From Sphingobacteriaceae bacterium (GTDB taxonomy: Bacteria > Bacteroidota > Bacteroidia > B-17B0 > Aurantibacillaceae): a stretch of DNA of 64,000 nt. Below, in pieces: positions 46,270-55,112 of the stretch (the stretch's first letter is position 1; each line of letters starts with the position of its first letter). The notes beneath the pieces are model-generated. The model made no database searches. It was not told the origin of the DNA and worked only from the letters and a program-made list of their open reading frames with translations. A program made the position numbers and the translations under genes. Location: positions 177,886 through 241,885 of the forward strand of contig CANKBS010000002.1 in assembly GCA_947480015.1 (NCBI GenBank), written 5' to 3'.

Positions 46270-46306
46270 ATGATTGAAGTCATTTTTCAGCAATGACTTC
46301 AATCAT
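46270..46306. promoter_or_regulatory. Perfect 15-bp inverted repeat in the fdx/nuoA divergent promoter region
   Basis: Arms ATGATTGAAGTCATT and AATGACTTCAATCAT with a 7-base loop TTTCAGC, followed on the plus strand by a run of T residues. No plus-strand gene lies upstream for a terminator to serve, so it may be an operator for one of the two divergent operons or an attenuator hairpin for minus-strand transcripts. Confidence 0.6.
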
Positions 46307-46328
46307 TTTTTTAACTAAATCACCTCCA

Positions 46329-46336
46329 TACATTTG
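46329..46336 (+). promoter_or_regulatory. Putative -7 element TACATTTG of the nuo operon
   Basis: Exact TAnnTTTG match, 14 bases before the nuoA start codon. Confidence 0.55.
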
Positions 46337-46350
46337 AACAAAATTTTAGT

Positions 46351-46701
46351 ATGGGTTCAGCGTCACTAATACTTCTACTCATTTGCGGAATGGCCTTTGC
46401 AGCCGGCGGGATCCTACTCTCACTGTTGCTTGCCAAATCATCAAAAAATTCGCAAAAAGGTTTGCCTTACGAATGTGGCATCGATACCATCGGTCCTTCT
46501 TGGATTCAATTTAATGTGGGTTACTACTTGTTTGCCCTTATTTTTTTGGTATTTGATGTGGAGCTGGTTTTTATGTATCCATGGGCAGTTGTCGTAAAAG
46601 AAGTTGGCATGATCGCCCTTTTTGAAATCATAATCTTTTTATTTATTCTCTTTATGGGATTTATCTACGCTTGGAAAAAGGGGGCACTAAAATGGATGTA
46701 A
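46351..46701 (+). CDS. nuoA: NADH-quinone oxidoreductase subunit A
   Basis: 116 residues with three membrane helices and the NuoA signature [42 protein letters not shown]; the cysteine of YECG lies in the mobile loop near the quinone site. It is first in a continuous run nuoABCDHIJKLMN. nuoB overlaps its end by 10 bases. No nuoE, nuoF or nuoG was found anywhere in the window. Confidence 0.95.
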   Translation: MGSASLILLLICGMAFAAGGILLSLLLAKSSKNSQKGLPYECGIDTIGPSWIQFNVGYYLFALIFLVFDVELVFMYPWAVVVKEVGMIALFEIIIFLFILFMGFIYAWKKGALKWM

Positions 46702-47228
46702 AAACTAAAAAGGAAGAGCACAAATTAACCTTCCCTGCTCAATTACATCAAACGCCCGAAGGTGGCTTTGTAATTACAAAATTAGATGACGTGATTAACT
46801 GGGCCCGCGCAAACTCCTTGTGGCCACTCATTTTCGGAACATCTTGCTGCGCCATCGAAATGATGTCGGCTGCCGATGCCAAATACGATTGGTCACGTTT
46901 TGGTTTTGAAGTAGCCCGTGCTACACCGCGTCAAGCCGATCTGATCATCGTTTCAGGAACCATCGTGATGAAAATGGCACCGGTACTCAAACGTTTGTAT
47001 GATCAAATGCCTGACCCAAAATATGTGATCGCCATGGGAGCCTGTACCATTTCAGGTGGACCATTTTTCTACAACACTTACTCCGTAGTAAAAGGAGTTG
47101 ATAATATTATCCCGGTGGATGTTTATGTGCCCGGCTGTCCCCCTCGTCCAGAAGCCTTATTGCACGGCATGATTACCTTGCAGGAAAAAATAAAACACGA
47201 AACGTATTTTAAAAGAAGCAGCAAATAA
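46692..47228 (+). CDS. nuoB: NADH-quinone oxidoreductase subunit B
   Basis: About 178 residues. It carries the N2 [4Fe-4S] cluster next to the quinone site; ligands are visible in [20 protein letters not shown] and [10 protein letters not shown] choose the ATG at 46692, which overlaps the end of nuoA, over 46671, because the extra residues are not part of NuoB. The nuoC start overlaps its stop by 1 base (TAATG). Confidence 0.95.
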   Translation: MDVKTKKEEHKLTFPAQLHQTPEGGFVITKLDDVINWARANSLWPLIFGTSCCAIEMMSAADAKYDWSRFGFEVARATPRQADLIIVSGTIVMKMAPVLKRLYDQMPDPKYVIAMGACTISGGPFFYNTYSVVKGVDNIIPVDVYVPGCPPRPEALLHGMITLQEKIKHETYFKRSSK

Positions 47229-47683
47229 TGAACGCAGAGGAATTGAAACATAAAGTTACAGAGCTCTGTCCAAGAGCTACTTACGACGAGACGGGTGAAT
47301 TTTTGACTACGCTCATAGCGGCTCCTGATCTGTTACCAGTGATGCAACAATTGGCTAAGGATAATGAGCTGCATTTTGATTTTTTATTTTGCCTCACCTG
47401 CATCGATTGGAAAGACCATTTTATGATGGTGTATCATTTACGCTCCACCGATTTAAATCACTGTCTGGTTGTAAAAGCAAAAATTACCGACACTACGAAT
47501 CCTGAAATTGAATCAGTGAATGACATCTGGCGTACCGCCGAGTTTCACGAAGATGAAGTATACGATATGTTTGGAGTGAAATTTTTAAATCACCCCAATT
47601 TACGCCGCTTATTTCTGGAAGCCGACTGGAACGGTTTTCCACTGAGAAAAAATTACACCGACGAAAACATGATCAAATTATAA
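47228..47683 (+). CDS. nuoC: NADH-quinone oxidoreductase subunit C
   Basis: 151 residues of the 30-kDa subunit, with the signature WRTAEFHEDEVYDMFGVKFLNHPNLRRLFLEADWNGFPLRKNY at its end. It is a separate gene rather than a NuoCD fusion. It starts at the overlapping base of the nuoB stop and shares a base with the nuoD start. Confidence 0.94.
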   Translation: MNAEELKHKVTELCPRATYDETGEFLTTLIAAPDLLPVMQQLAKDNELHFDFLFCLTCIDWKDHFMMVYHLRSTDLNHCLVVKAKITDTTNPEIESVNDIWRTAEFHEDEVYDMFGVKFLNHPNLRRLFLEADWNGFPLRKNYTDENMIKL

Positions 47684-48801
47684 TGTTATTAGCGCCCGAC
47701 CATATTACCGAAGAAGGAGAGTTCATCATCAACATGGGCCCGCAGCATCCTGCCACGCATGGTGTGTTGCATTTAAAAATCTGGCTCGATGGCGAAACCA
47801 TTAAAAAAATTGAACCCCAGTTGGGCTACATTCACCGCTCCATCGAAAAGATGTGCGAAAGCCTTTCGTATCGCCAGTTTATTTATGTAACCAGCCGCAT
47901 GGATTATTTATCGGCTCACATGAACAATCAGGCATGTGCACTGGCCGTTGAAAAAGGACTTCAGATTGAAGCTACACCAAGGGCTCAGGCCATCAGGGTG
48001 TTATTAGGTGAATTAACCCGGCTCTCGAGTCACCTCTTATGGTGGGCTTCTACAGGTTTAGATTTGGGTGGCATCACGCCATTCTTTTATGCCTTCCGCG
48101 AACGCGAAACCATTAACACCATCCTTGAAGAAACCTGTGGTACCCGCCTCACCCAGAATTTTATTGTTCCCGGTGGTGTGATGTACGACATCCATCCTGA
48201 TTTTCAAAAAAAGGTAAAAGATCTCATCAAACAATTTCGTGCCAATTACCACGAGTACGATGAAATTTTAACCGGCAATGTCATTTTTCAAAACCGTTTA
48301 AAAGGAGTGGGGTATATTTCCAAAGAAGACGCTATCTCTTATGGCTGCACCGGCCCTACTGCCCGTGCCTCAGGAATAAGTTGCGACATTCGCAAACTGG
48401 CGCCATACGACGGTTACGATAAATTGAAATTTGATGAAGTGATTTTAAGCGGTGGTGATTGCTGGGCACGTTACCAAGTGCGTATGGCCGAAATCATACA
48501 GTCGTTAAACATCCTCGAACAATTAATCGACAATATTCCGGAAGGAGATTTTCTAGCCAAAACAAAAAATGTAGTAAAATTAAATAAGGGTGATATTTAC
48601 CAACGTGTAGAAACCGCTCGGGGTGAACTGGGTGTGTATATCGTAAGTGATGGTGCAGCCACGCCTTACCGTTGTAAATTTCGTTCTCCCAATTTTTCCA
48701 ATCTCTCCGCTATTCCGCACATTGCCAAAGGCGCTAAAATTGGTGACCTCATGGCCATTATGGCTACGGTTGATTTAGTTATTCCAGATATTGACAGATA
48801 A
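47683..48801 (+). CDS. nuoD: NADH-quinone oxidoreductase subunit D
   Basis: 372 residues, the 49-kDa subunit that forms the quinone cavity with NuoB. Signatures are MGPQHPATHGVLHLKIWLDGE, LGYIHRSIEKM, VGYISKEDAISYGCTGPTARASG and the ending MAIMATVDLVIPDIDR. It begins 1 base inside the nuoC stop; nuoH follows after 10 bases. Confidence 0.95.
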   Translation: MLLAPDHITEEGEFIINMGPQHPATHGVLHLKIWLDGETIKKIEPQLGYIHRSIEKMCESLSYRQFIYVTSRMDYLSAHMNNQACALAVEKGLQIEATPRAQAIRVLLGELTRLSSHLLWWASTGLDLGGITPFFYAFRERETINTILEETCGTRLTQNFIVPGGVMYDIHPDFQKKVKDLIKQFRANYHEYDEILTGNVIFQNRLKGVGYISKEDAISYGCTGPTARASGISCDIRKLAPYDGYDKLKFDEVILSGGDCWARYQVRMAEIIQSLNILEQLIDNIPEGDFLAKTKNVVKLNKGDIYQRVETARGELGVYIVSDGAATPYRCKFRSPNFSNLSAIPHIAKGAKIGDLMAIMATVDLVIPDIDR

Positions 48802-48811
48802 ATAAATTATT

Positions 48812-49906
48812 TTGAACACTCCTACTCCATACAGTTTTGCTTCACTGGCCACCGGCATTCATGCTTGGTTACGTCAAGCCATCAGCAACGACACCCTGCT
48901 GCAAGTCACCGAAATGGTGATCACCGGTGTTTGTCTGTTAGTTTTTTTAGTGTTGCTTTGTTTCTTTTTAGGATACATGGAACGTAAAGTAGCGGCCTTT
49001 ATGGAAATTCGTCTGGGTCCTAACCGTGTTGGTCCCAAAGGCTCTTTGCAAATTGTAGCCGATACCTTAAAATTATTATTTAAAGAAGGCTTAACCCCAA
49101 ACGGTGCCGATAAATTTTTATTTAACCTGGCACCGGGTATCATGGTGGTAACATCCATGATGGCAGTGGCTCCCATAGCCTTCGCCAAAAACTTTCAAAT
49201 TTGGGACATTAACATTGGTGTGCTTTATGTGTCGGCCATTTCTTCCATGGCGGTGATTGGTATTTTAATGGCCGGTTGGTCGAGTAACAATAAATACTCA
49301 CTCATAGGCGCCATGCGTTCAGGAGCACAAATTGTGAGTTATGAATTATCCATCGGTTTATCACTCATTACCATTGTGATTTTATCGGGTAGTTTACAAT
49401 TATCTGAAATCGTTGAATCGCAGGCCAATGGCTGGTGGATTTTTAAAGGACATATTCCGGTGATCATTGCCTTTGTAATTTTTATCATCGCCTCCACTGC
49501 CGAAATTAACCGGGCACCATTCGACTTAACCGAAGCTGAACAAGAACTCACCGGTGGTTTCCACACCGAATATGCCGGTATGAAATTCGCCATGTTTTTA
49601 TTATCGGAATACATTAATTTATTTATTGTGTCGGCCATTGCCGCTACTATTTTTCTGGGAGGCTGGATGCCTTTTCACATCGGCTCTTTACCGGCGTTTA
49701 ATCATGTGATGGATTACATTCCTTCCTTTATGTGGTTTTTTGGAAAAACCTTTTTCATCGTGTTTATCATCATGTGGTTTCGCTGGACCTTCCCACGGTT
49801 GCGTATTGATCAATTATTGAATTTAGAATGGAAATACCTGCTGCCCATTAGTATGGTGAATATTTTGATAGTGACTGCCATGGCCATTTTTGGCTGGCAT
49901 TTTTAA
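48812..49906 (+). CDS. nuoH: NADH-quinone oxidoreductase subunit H
   Basis: 364 residues, eight helices. Starts at a TTG. Signatures are ERKVAAFMEIRLGPNRVGPKG, EINRAPFDLTEAEQELTGGFHTEYAGMKFAMFLLSEY and FRWTFPRLRIDQL. It links the peripheral arm to the pump modules. Confidence 0.95.
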   Translation: MNTPTPYSFASLATGIHAWLRQAISNDTLLQVTEMVITGVCLLVFLVLLCFFLGYMERKVAAFMEIRLGPNRVGPKGSLQIVADTLKLLFKEGLTPNGADKFLFNLAPGIMVVTSMMAVAPIAFAKNFQIWDINIGVLYVSAISSMAVIGILMAGWSSNNKYSLIGAMRSGAQIVSYELSIGLSLITIVILSGSLQLSEIVESQANGWWIFKGHIPVIIAFVIFIIASTAEINRAPFDLTEAEQELTGGFHTEYAGMKFAMFLLSEYINLFIVSAIAATIFLGGWMPFHIGSLPAFNHVMDYIPSFMWFFGKTFFIVFIIMWFRWTFPRLRIDQLLNLEWKYLLPISMVNILIVTAMAIFGWHF

Positions 49907-49923
49907 CGATAAATTAAAACGAA

Positions 49924-50403
49924 ATGTTTTTAAAAAATTATATCGGCGACATTTTTTCCTCAATCAAATCTCTGTTAACAGGGATGAAGCTGACAGGTTA
50001 CTATTTTACACACTTAAAGGAAATAGTTACTGAGGAATATCCCGATAACCGGGGCACTTTAAAAATGGCAGAGCGTTTTCGCGGAGAAGTGATTATGCCG
50101 CATAACGAAAACAACGAACACCGTTGTACCGGCTGTCAGGCCTGCGAATTAGCTTGTCCAAACGCCTCTATTAAAATCGTTACCAAACAAGAAACTCAGC
50201 CCGATGGTAAAAAGAAAAAACGCATCGACACTTTTGTTTATCGTTTAGACATGTGCACCTTTTGCAATTTATGCGTGAATGCCTGTCCTTCGGAAGCCAT
50301 AGTGATGGGACAAAAATTTGAACATTCGGTGTACGACAAAAAACAATTAAAAAAGATCTTAAATTTTCCTAATTCAAAACTGATGGAGGGAGTGGAAGAA
50401 TGA
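49924..50403 (+). CDS. nuoI: NADH-quinone oxidoreductase subunit I
   Basis: 159 residues, with two [4Fe-4S] motifs intact: CTGCQACELAC near residue 64 and CTFCNLCVNAC near 112. Without NuoEFG these clusters are the first that a direct electron donor such as reduced ferredoxin could reach. Its end overlaps the nuoJ start by 4 bases (ATGA). Confidence 0.95.
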   Translation: MFLKNYIGDIFSSIKSLLTGMKLTGYYFTHLKEIVTEEYPDNRGTLKMAERFRGEVIMPHNENNEHRCTGCQACELACPNASIKIVTKQETQPDGKKKKRIDTFVYRLDMCTFCNLCVNACPSEAIVMGQKFEHSVYDKKQLKKILNFPNSKLMEGVEE

Positions 50404-50915
50404 GCGCCTCAACTGTGATATTTTATATTTTGGCTGCCGTTATTATTGGCGGTGGTATGTTGGCCGTTACTGAACGTAAGATCTTCCGTTCGGCTGTTTA
50501 TCTTCTTTTTTCTTTGGTGGGCATTGCCGGTTTGTATTTTTATCTGAACTACGAATTTTTAGGTGCGGTTCAAATTGTGGTGTATGTGGGTGGCATTGTC
50601 GTACTCATCATCTTCTCCATTTTCTTAACGGTTGAATCGGGCAGCGATATGAAAAATCCGAACTTTATCAGAGCTCTCTTTTCGGTACTGGCAGCGGTTT
50701 TTGCCACGTCACTGGTTTTATGGATTCTAAAAGCCCATACTTTTGTGGCTTCCACCACAGAAGCTTTGGAGCCAAGCACCAGAAACATTGGTCGCCAAAT
50801 GCTAAGCACCGGCGAACACGGATATATTTTACCGTTTGAAGTGGTGAGTATTTTATTACTCGCTGCCATGATTGGTTGTATTGTTATTGCCATGAAATTA
50901 AAACCAAAAGCATGA
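50400..50915 (+). CDS. nuoJ: NADH-quinone oxidoreductase subunit J
   Basis: 171 residues with five hydrophobic helices; the third contains YLNYEFLGAVQIVVYVGGIVVLIIFSIFLTV, the usual NuoJ core with its pi-bulge helix. Overlaps both neighbours by 4 bases. Confidence 0.94.
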   Translation: MSASTVIFYILAAVIIGGGMLAVTERKIFRSAVYLLFSLVGIAGLYFYLNYEFLGAVQIVVYVGGIVVLIIFSIFLTVESGSDMKNPNFIRALFSVLAAVFATSLVLWILKAHTFVASTTEALEPSTRNIGRQMLSTGEHGYILPFEVVSILLLAAMIGCIVIAMKLKPKA

Positions 50916-51226
50916 ACGAAATTGGATTGATGCATATATTAGTGATCAGCACCTCCCTGTTTTTTATAGGGGTGTATGGTTTTTTAACCCGTCGTAACAT
51001 GATCAGCATGCTTATGTCGGTTGAATTAATTTTAAATGCCGTGAATTTGAATTTTGTGGCCTTTAATAAATTTTTATATCCGGGCCAGCTCAGCGGCTTG
51101 TTCTTCATCATCTTTAACATTGCCATTGCCGCTGCCGAAGCTGCGGTAGCCATAGCCATCATTATTAATCTGTATCGTAATCACCGTTCTATTGATATTA
51201 ACGATGCCACAACCATGAAATTTTAA
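50912..51226 (+). CDS. nuoK: NADH-quinone oxidoreductase subunit K
   Basis: About 104 residues, three helices. Conserved acidic residues are present in MLMSVELILNAVNLNFVAF and AAAEAAVAIAIIINLYRN. The ATG at 50912 is chosen over one at 50876 because it overlaps the nuoJ stop in the ATGA manner and gives the usual NuoK length. nuoL follows after 1 base. Confidence 0.94.
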   Translation: MNEIGLMHILVISTSLFFIGVYGFLTRRNMISMLMSVELILNAVNLNFVAFNKFLYPGQLSGLFFIIFNIAIAAAEAAVAIAIIINLYRNHRSIDINDATTMKF

Positions 51227-51227
51227 T

Positions 51228-53177
51228 ATGCCGGAAACCATTTACATAGCGCTCATACCTCTCCTTCCCATCCTCAGCTTTTTGCTGATTGCTCTGGTTG
51301 GACGCCGGTACTTTCCACAAATTTGTGGACTGCTCGGTACTTTATCTTTACTCAGTTCCTTTGTTATTTCAGCCATTGTGGCTTACCAGTATTTTTTCGT
51401 AGTCGGAAAAGTGAATGGCATTTACAAACAGATCATCGTTTTTAAATACGCTTGGCTGCAATTCAACAGTAATATCAGTATCGACATGGGGTTGTTACTC
51501 GATCCCATTTCAGTAATGATGATCAGTATCATCACCTTCATTTCCCTCATGGTACATATATACAGTCTGGGCTATATGAAAGGCGATCCGCGCATCTCCA
51601 CCTATTACTCCTTCCTATCACTCTTTACTTTTTCAATGTTGGGATTAGTCCTCTCCACAAACATTTTTCAAATGTATATTTTCTGGGAATTGGTAGGTGT
51701 TTCTTCCTTCTTACTCATCGGCTTCTACTACACCAAACCTTCGGCAGTGGCGGCTTCCAAAAAAGCATTTATCGTGACACGTTTTGCCGACCTGGGTTTT
51801 TTAATTGGCATTCTTATTCTCTCCTATTATACCGACTCGCTCGACTTTCAAGGCATCATTAAAAAAGCCACCGATCCTTCTTTCATCGGCAGTCTGGCAT
51901 CCGTTAGTTTTATGGGTTTGTCGGTTTTAACCTGGGGTCTTGTTTTGGTTTTTATAGGTGGAGCCGGTAAATCGGCCATGTTCCCTTTACATATTTGGTT
52001 ACCTGATGCCATGGAAGGTCCAACCCCTGTGAGTGCCCTCATACACGCAGCTACCATGGTGGTTGCCGGTGTGTACATAGTAGCCCGTTTATTTCCTGTC
52101 TTCACCTTTACTTGTCCCGATGCATTACAAGTGGTAGCCTACGTGGGCATTTTCTCTTCACTCTTTGCCGCTCTCATTGCTTGTACCCAAACCGATATTA
52201 AACGCGTACTCGCCTACTCGACTATTTCGCAAATTGGTTTTATGATGTTTGCTTTGGGTGTATCGGGTTATGGTGGCGAACAGGGCTTAGGTTTTATGGC
52301 CTCCATGTTCCATTTATTTACGCATTCTATTTTTAAAGCCTTACTCTTTTTAGGTGCCGGTTCGGTGATTCATTATGTGCACAGTAATGACATGAAAGAC
52401 ATGGGTGGTTTACGTAAATTAATGCCCATCACCCACCTCACTTTTTTAATTGCTTGTCTGGCCATTGCCGGTGTGCCTCCATTTGCAGGCTTTTTCAGCA
52501 AGGAAGAAATTTTACTGGCCGCTTGGCAATCAAACAAACTTATTTTTTATGCCGCTATATTCACCGCTACGCTTACTGCCTTTTATGTGTTTCGTTTATA
52601 TTTCCAAATCTTCTGGAGTAAAACTTTCAGCGCCCATCACGACCAGTCAGATGCGCCTGAACACAAACATGGCGAAGCTCCTTTCAGCATGTTATTGCCG
52701 CTTATCATACTTGGACTCTTATCCATTGTTGCGGGTCTAGTGCCATTCGGACATTTTGTGAGTTCCGACGGTGAAGTTTTAAACACTGAATTACATCTTG
52801 GTTTTTCAATCGCTCCGGTTGTACTAGGTCTATTAGGCATTGGACTTGCTCTCCTTTTCTACAAAAAAGAAAATGACAAACCCAATAGAATGGCTTCGGC
52901 CTTAAGTGGTTTTTATACCGGCGCCTTACATAAATTTTACATCGATGAGATTTATTTATTCGTGACCCGCAAAGTCATCTTTAATCTCATTGGTCGTCCT
53001 GCCGCTTGGTTCGACAAAACGGTGGTCGACGGCAGTATGAATGGCATTACTTCCTTCACCACTTCTTTTTCGGGTTGGATTAAAGGCATACAATCGGGTA
53101 AACTTCAGGATTATACCTTATATTTTTTCTCAGGACTCATAGGCTTTGTGTTGTTGGTAATTTATTTATGGACATAA
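51228..53177 (+). CDS. nuoL: NADH-quinone oxidoreductase subunit L
   Basis: 649 residues, antiporter-like pump subunit. Signatures include FWELVGVSSFLLIGFYY, GKSAMFPLHIWLPDAMEGPTPVSALIHAATMVVAGVY and KRVLAYSTISQIGFM; the last 150 residues include the lateral helix and final transmembrane segment. A hypothetical gene starts 13 bases downstream, between nuoL and nuoM. Confidence 0.95.
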   Translation: MPETIYIALIPLLPILSFLLIALVGRRYFPQICGLLGTLSLLSSFVISAIVAYQYFFVVGKVNGIYKQIIVFKYAWLQFNSNISIDMGLLLDPISVMMISIITFISLMVHIYSLGYMKGDPRISTYYSFLSLFTFSMLGLVLSTNIFQMYIFWELVGVSSFLLIGFYYTKPSAVAASKKAFIVTRFADLGFLIGILILSYYTDSLDFQGIIKKATDPSFIGSLASVSFMGLSVLTWGLVLVFIGGAGKSAMFPLHIWLPDAMEGPTPVSALIHAATMVVAGVYIVARLFPVFTFTCPDALQVVAYVGIFSSLFAALIACTQTDIKRVLAYSTISQIGFMMFALGVSGYGGEQGLGFMASMFHLFTHSIFKALLFLGAGSVIHYVHSNDMKDMGGLRKLMPITHLTFLIACLAIAGVPPFAGFFSKEEILLAAWQSNKLIFYAAIFTATLTAFYVFRLYFQIFWSKTFSAHHDQSDAPEHKHGEAPFSMLLPLIILGLLSIVAGLVPFGHFVSSDGEVLNTELHLGFSIAPVVLGLLGIGLALLFYKKENDKPNRMASALSGFYTGALHKFYIDEIYLFVTRKVIFNLIGRPAAWFDKTVVDGSMNGITSFTTSFSGWIKGIQSGKLQDYTLYFFSGLIGFVLLVIYLWT

Positions 53178-53190
53178 AAAAAATAGTATC

Positions 53191-53598
53191 ATGGTAACCA
53201 CAGAAATAAAAAATTCACTGAGACAGAGTCTTGCTGAATTAACAATTGCCGAAAATGAACTCAATCGTCCTTTTGAGGACGTGGTAACATTGGCTCTGTG
53301 CCTCACGGCTCGTCGTTCGATGAATACCTTGCTGCAAAATTATTTAAAGAGTAAAGAAATTGCACATGATAAAGAAAAGAGTCTGCATGACTTGTTAAGT
53401 CTTTGCCGTGCCTCCGACAAACAATTTGATAACATTGATTTGAGTAAAATACTTTGCAATAGTTTAAACCATGCCCAGTGTGAAGACAAACATTGCCTCA
53501 CGTATAACAATGTAGAGGAATGCATTTCTGTTGCCAAAACCATTAAACACACTGTATTACAACAACTGAACTTAAATGAAAGCGATTTAGCGCTTTAA
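53191..53598 (+). CDS. Unassigned helical protein between nuoL and nuoM
   Basis: 135 residues, predicted all-helical and soluble. No family recognised with certainty. The layout of helices (VVTLALCLTARRSMNTLLQNYLKSKEI; KSLHDLLSLCRASDKQFDNIDL) recalls HEPN-type helical proteins. Five cysteines are present, of which CEDKHC is a spaced pair. Tight spacing (13 bases after nuoL, 4 before nuoM) puts it in the complex I operon, so it is a candidate accessory or assembly factor. Confidence 0.72.
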   Translation: MVTTEIKNSLRQSLAELTIAENELNRPFEDVVTLALCLTARRSMNTLLQNYLKSKEIAHDKEKSLHDLLSLCRASDKQFDNIDLSKILCNSLNHAQCEDKHCLTYNNVEECISVAKTIKHTVLQQLNLNESDLAL

Positions 53599-53602
53599 TA
53601 CC

Positions 53603-55111
53603 ATGACGAATTTAACTCTGCTCATACTCGTTCCTGTTCTTACGGCCATAGCCGTGATGATTGTGCCGGGTACTAAAAACATCCGCTGGACAGCCTTTGT
53701 AGGCTCTCTCATCCAATTGGGATTAAGTGTTGGTCTCTTGTTCTCTTATTTGGGAGAAAGAGCCGCAGGTAATAGCGCACAAATGTTATTCACCACGCGT
53801 TATTCTTGGTTCCCTGCATTTAACATTGAGTATTTTGTGGGTGTCGACGGCATTTCGGTGACCATGCTTTTACTTACTGCCGTGGTGGTTTTAGCCGGTG
53901 TACTCATCTCTTGGAAAATGGAAAGTCTGAACCGCGAATTTTTCTTCATGCTTTTATTATTAAGTGTGGGCGCTTACGGTTTCTTTATTTCACTCGATCT
54001 CTTCACCCTCTTCTTCTTTCTAGAAGTAGCGGTTATTCCTAAATTTTTACTCATCGCCATTTGGGGCTCGGGTAAAAAAGAATACTCGGCCATGAAACTG
54101 GTACTCATGCTCATGGGCGGCTCCAGCTTAGTGTTGATCGGCATTTTAGCCACTTACTTTCATACCAATACCGGTAATGGGGCACATACCTTCGATCTGT
54201 TGGTAATTGCACAACAACACATTCCGGTTGGCACACAAAAAATTATTTTTCCTTTTCTGTTTATTGGATTTGGTGTCTTTACAGCGCTCTTTCCATTTCA
54301 TACCTGGGTGCCCGATGGTCACTCCTCAGCACCCACAGCGGGTTCCATGTTCCTTGCCGGCATCTCCATGAAATTAGGAGCTTACGGTTGTCTGCGTGTT
54401 GCTACCTATTTAATGCCGGAAGCTGCACACTATTATTCCTGGATCATCATTTTACTGGCCACCATCGCCATTATTTACGGGGCCTTTGCCACACTCATGC
54501 AAACCGATTTGAAATACATCAACGCTTATTCTTCGGTGAGTCACTGCGGTTTTATTTTACTAGGCATTGGTATGATGACGAAAATAGCCATCGTCGGTGC
54601 GGTGATGCAAATGGTTTCACACGGTTTAATGACAGCCCTTTTCTTCGGTGCCATTGGCATGATTTACGATCGCACACACACACGGCAACTCGAGTTACTG
54701 GGTGGTTTATTAAAGGTGATGCCTTTTTTAGGTGTGGTGTATGTCATCGCCGGACTTTGTTCACTGGGTCTGCCCGGCTTTAGCGGCTTCGTTTCTGAAA
54801 TGACCATCTTTGTAGGCTCCTGGCAAAATCCCGATACCTTTAGCCGTGTAGCCACTATTTTAGCCTGTGCTTCTATTGTAGTAACAGCCGTTTACATTTT
54901 ACAAGCCACTGCCAAAGCAGTAATGGGACCAATCACCAACGACAAATACTTAACATTAACAGATGCCACCTGGAACGAAAAATTAGCTTCGGTAGTTTTA
55001 ATCCTGGCTATTTTATCCATTGGTTTAGCACCCTTCTGGTTTACCGATCTTATCAATAACGACACGCAACTTATCATGAACAATCTTGTGAGAGGGCTAA
55101 GCAGCAATTAA
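53603..55111 (+). CDS. nuoM: NADH-quinone oxidoreductase subunit M
   Basis: 502 residues. Signatures FFFLEVAVIPKFLLIAIWG, FPFHTWVPDGHSSAPTAGSMFLAG and LKYINAYSSVSHCGFI with the usual charged residues in the membrane. The nuoN ATG follows after 1 base. Confidence 0.95.
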   Translation: MTNLTLLILVPVLTAIAVMIVPGTKNIRWTAFVGSLIQLGLSVGLLFSYLGERAAGNSAQMLFTTRYSWFPAFNIEYFVGVDGISVTMLLLTAVVVLAGVLISWKMESLNREFFFMLLLLSVGAYGFFISLDLFTLFFFLEVAVIPKFLLIAIWGSGKKEYSAMKLVLMLMGGSSLVLIGILATYFHTNTGNGAHTFDLLVIAQQHIPVGTQKIIFPFLFIGFGVFTALFPFHTWVPDGHSSAPTAGSMFLAGISMKLGAYGCLRVATYLMPEAAHYYSWIIILLATIAIIYGAFATLMQTDLKYINAYSSVSHCGFILLGIGMMTKIAIVGAVMQMVSHGLMTALFFGAIGMIYDRTHTRQLELLGGLLKVMPFLGVVYVIAGLCSLGLPGFSGFVSEMTIFVGSWQNPDTFSRVATILACASIVVTAVYILQATAKAVMGPITNDKYLTLTDATWNEKLASVVLILAILSIGLAPFWFTDLINNDTQLIMNNLVRGLSSN

Positions 55112-55112
55112 T

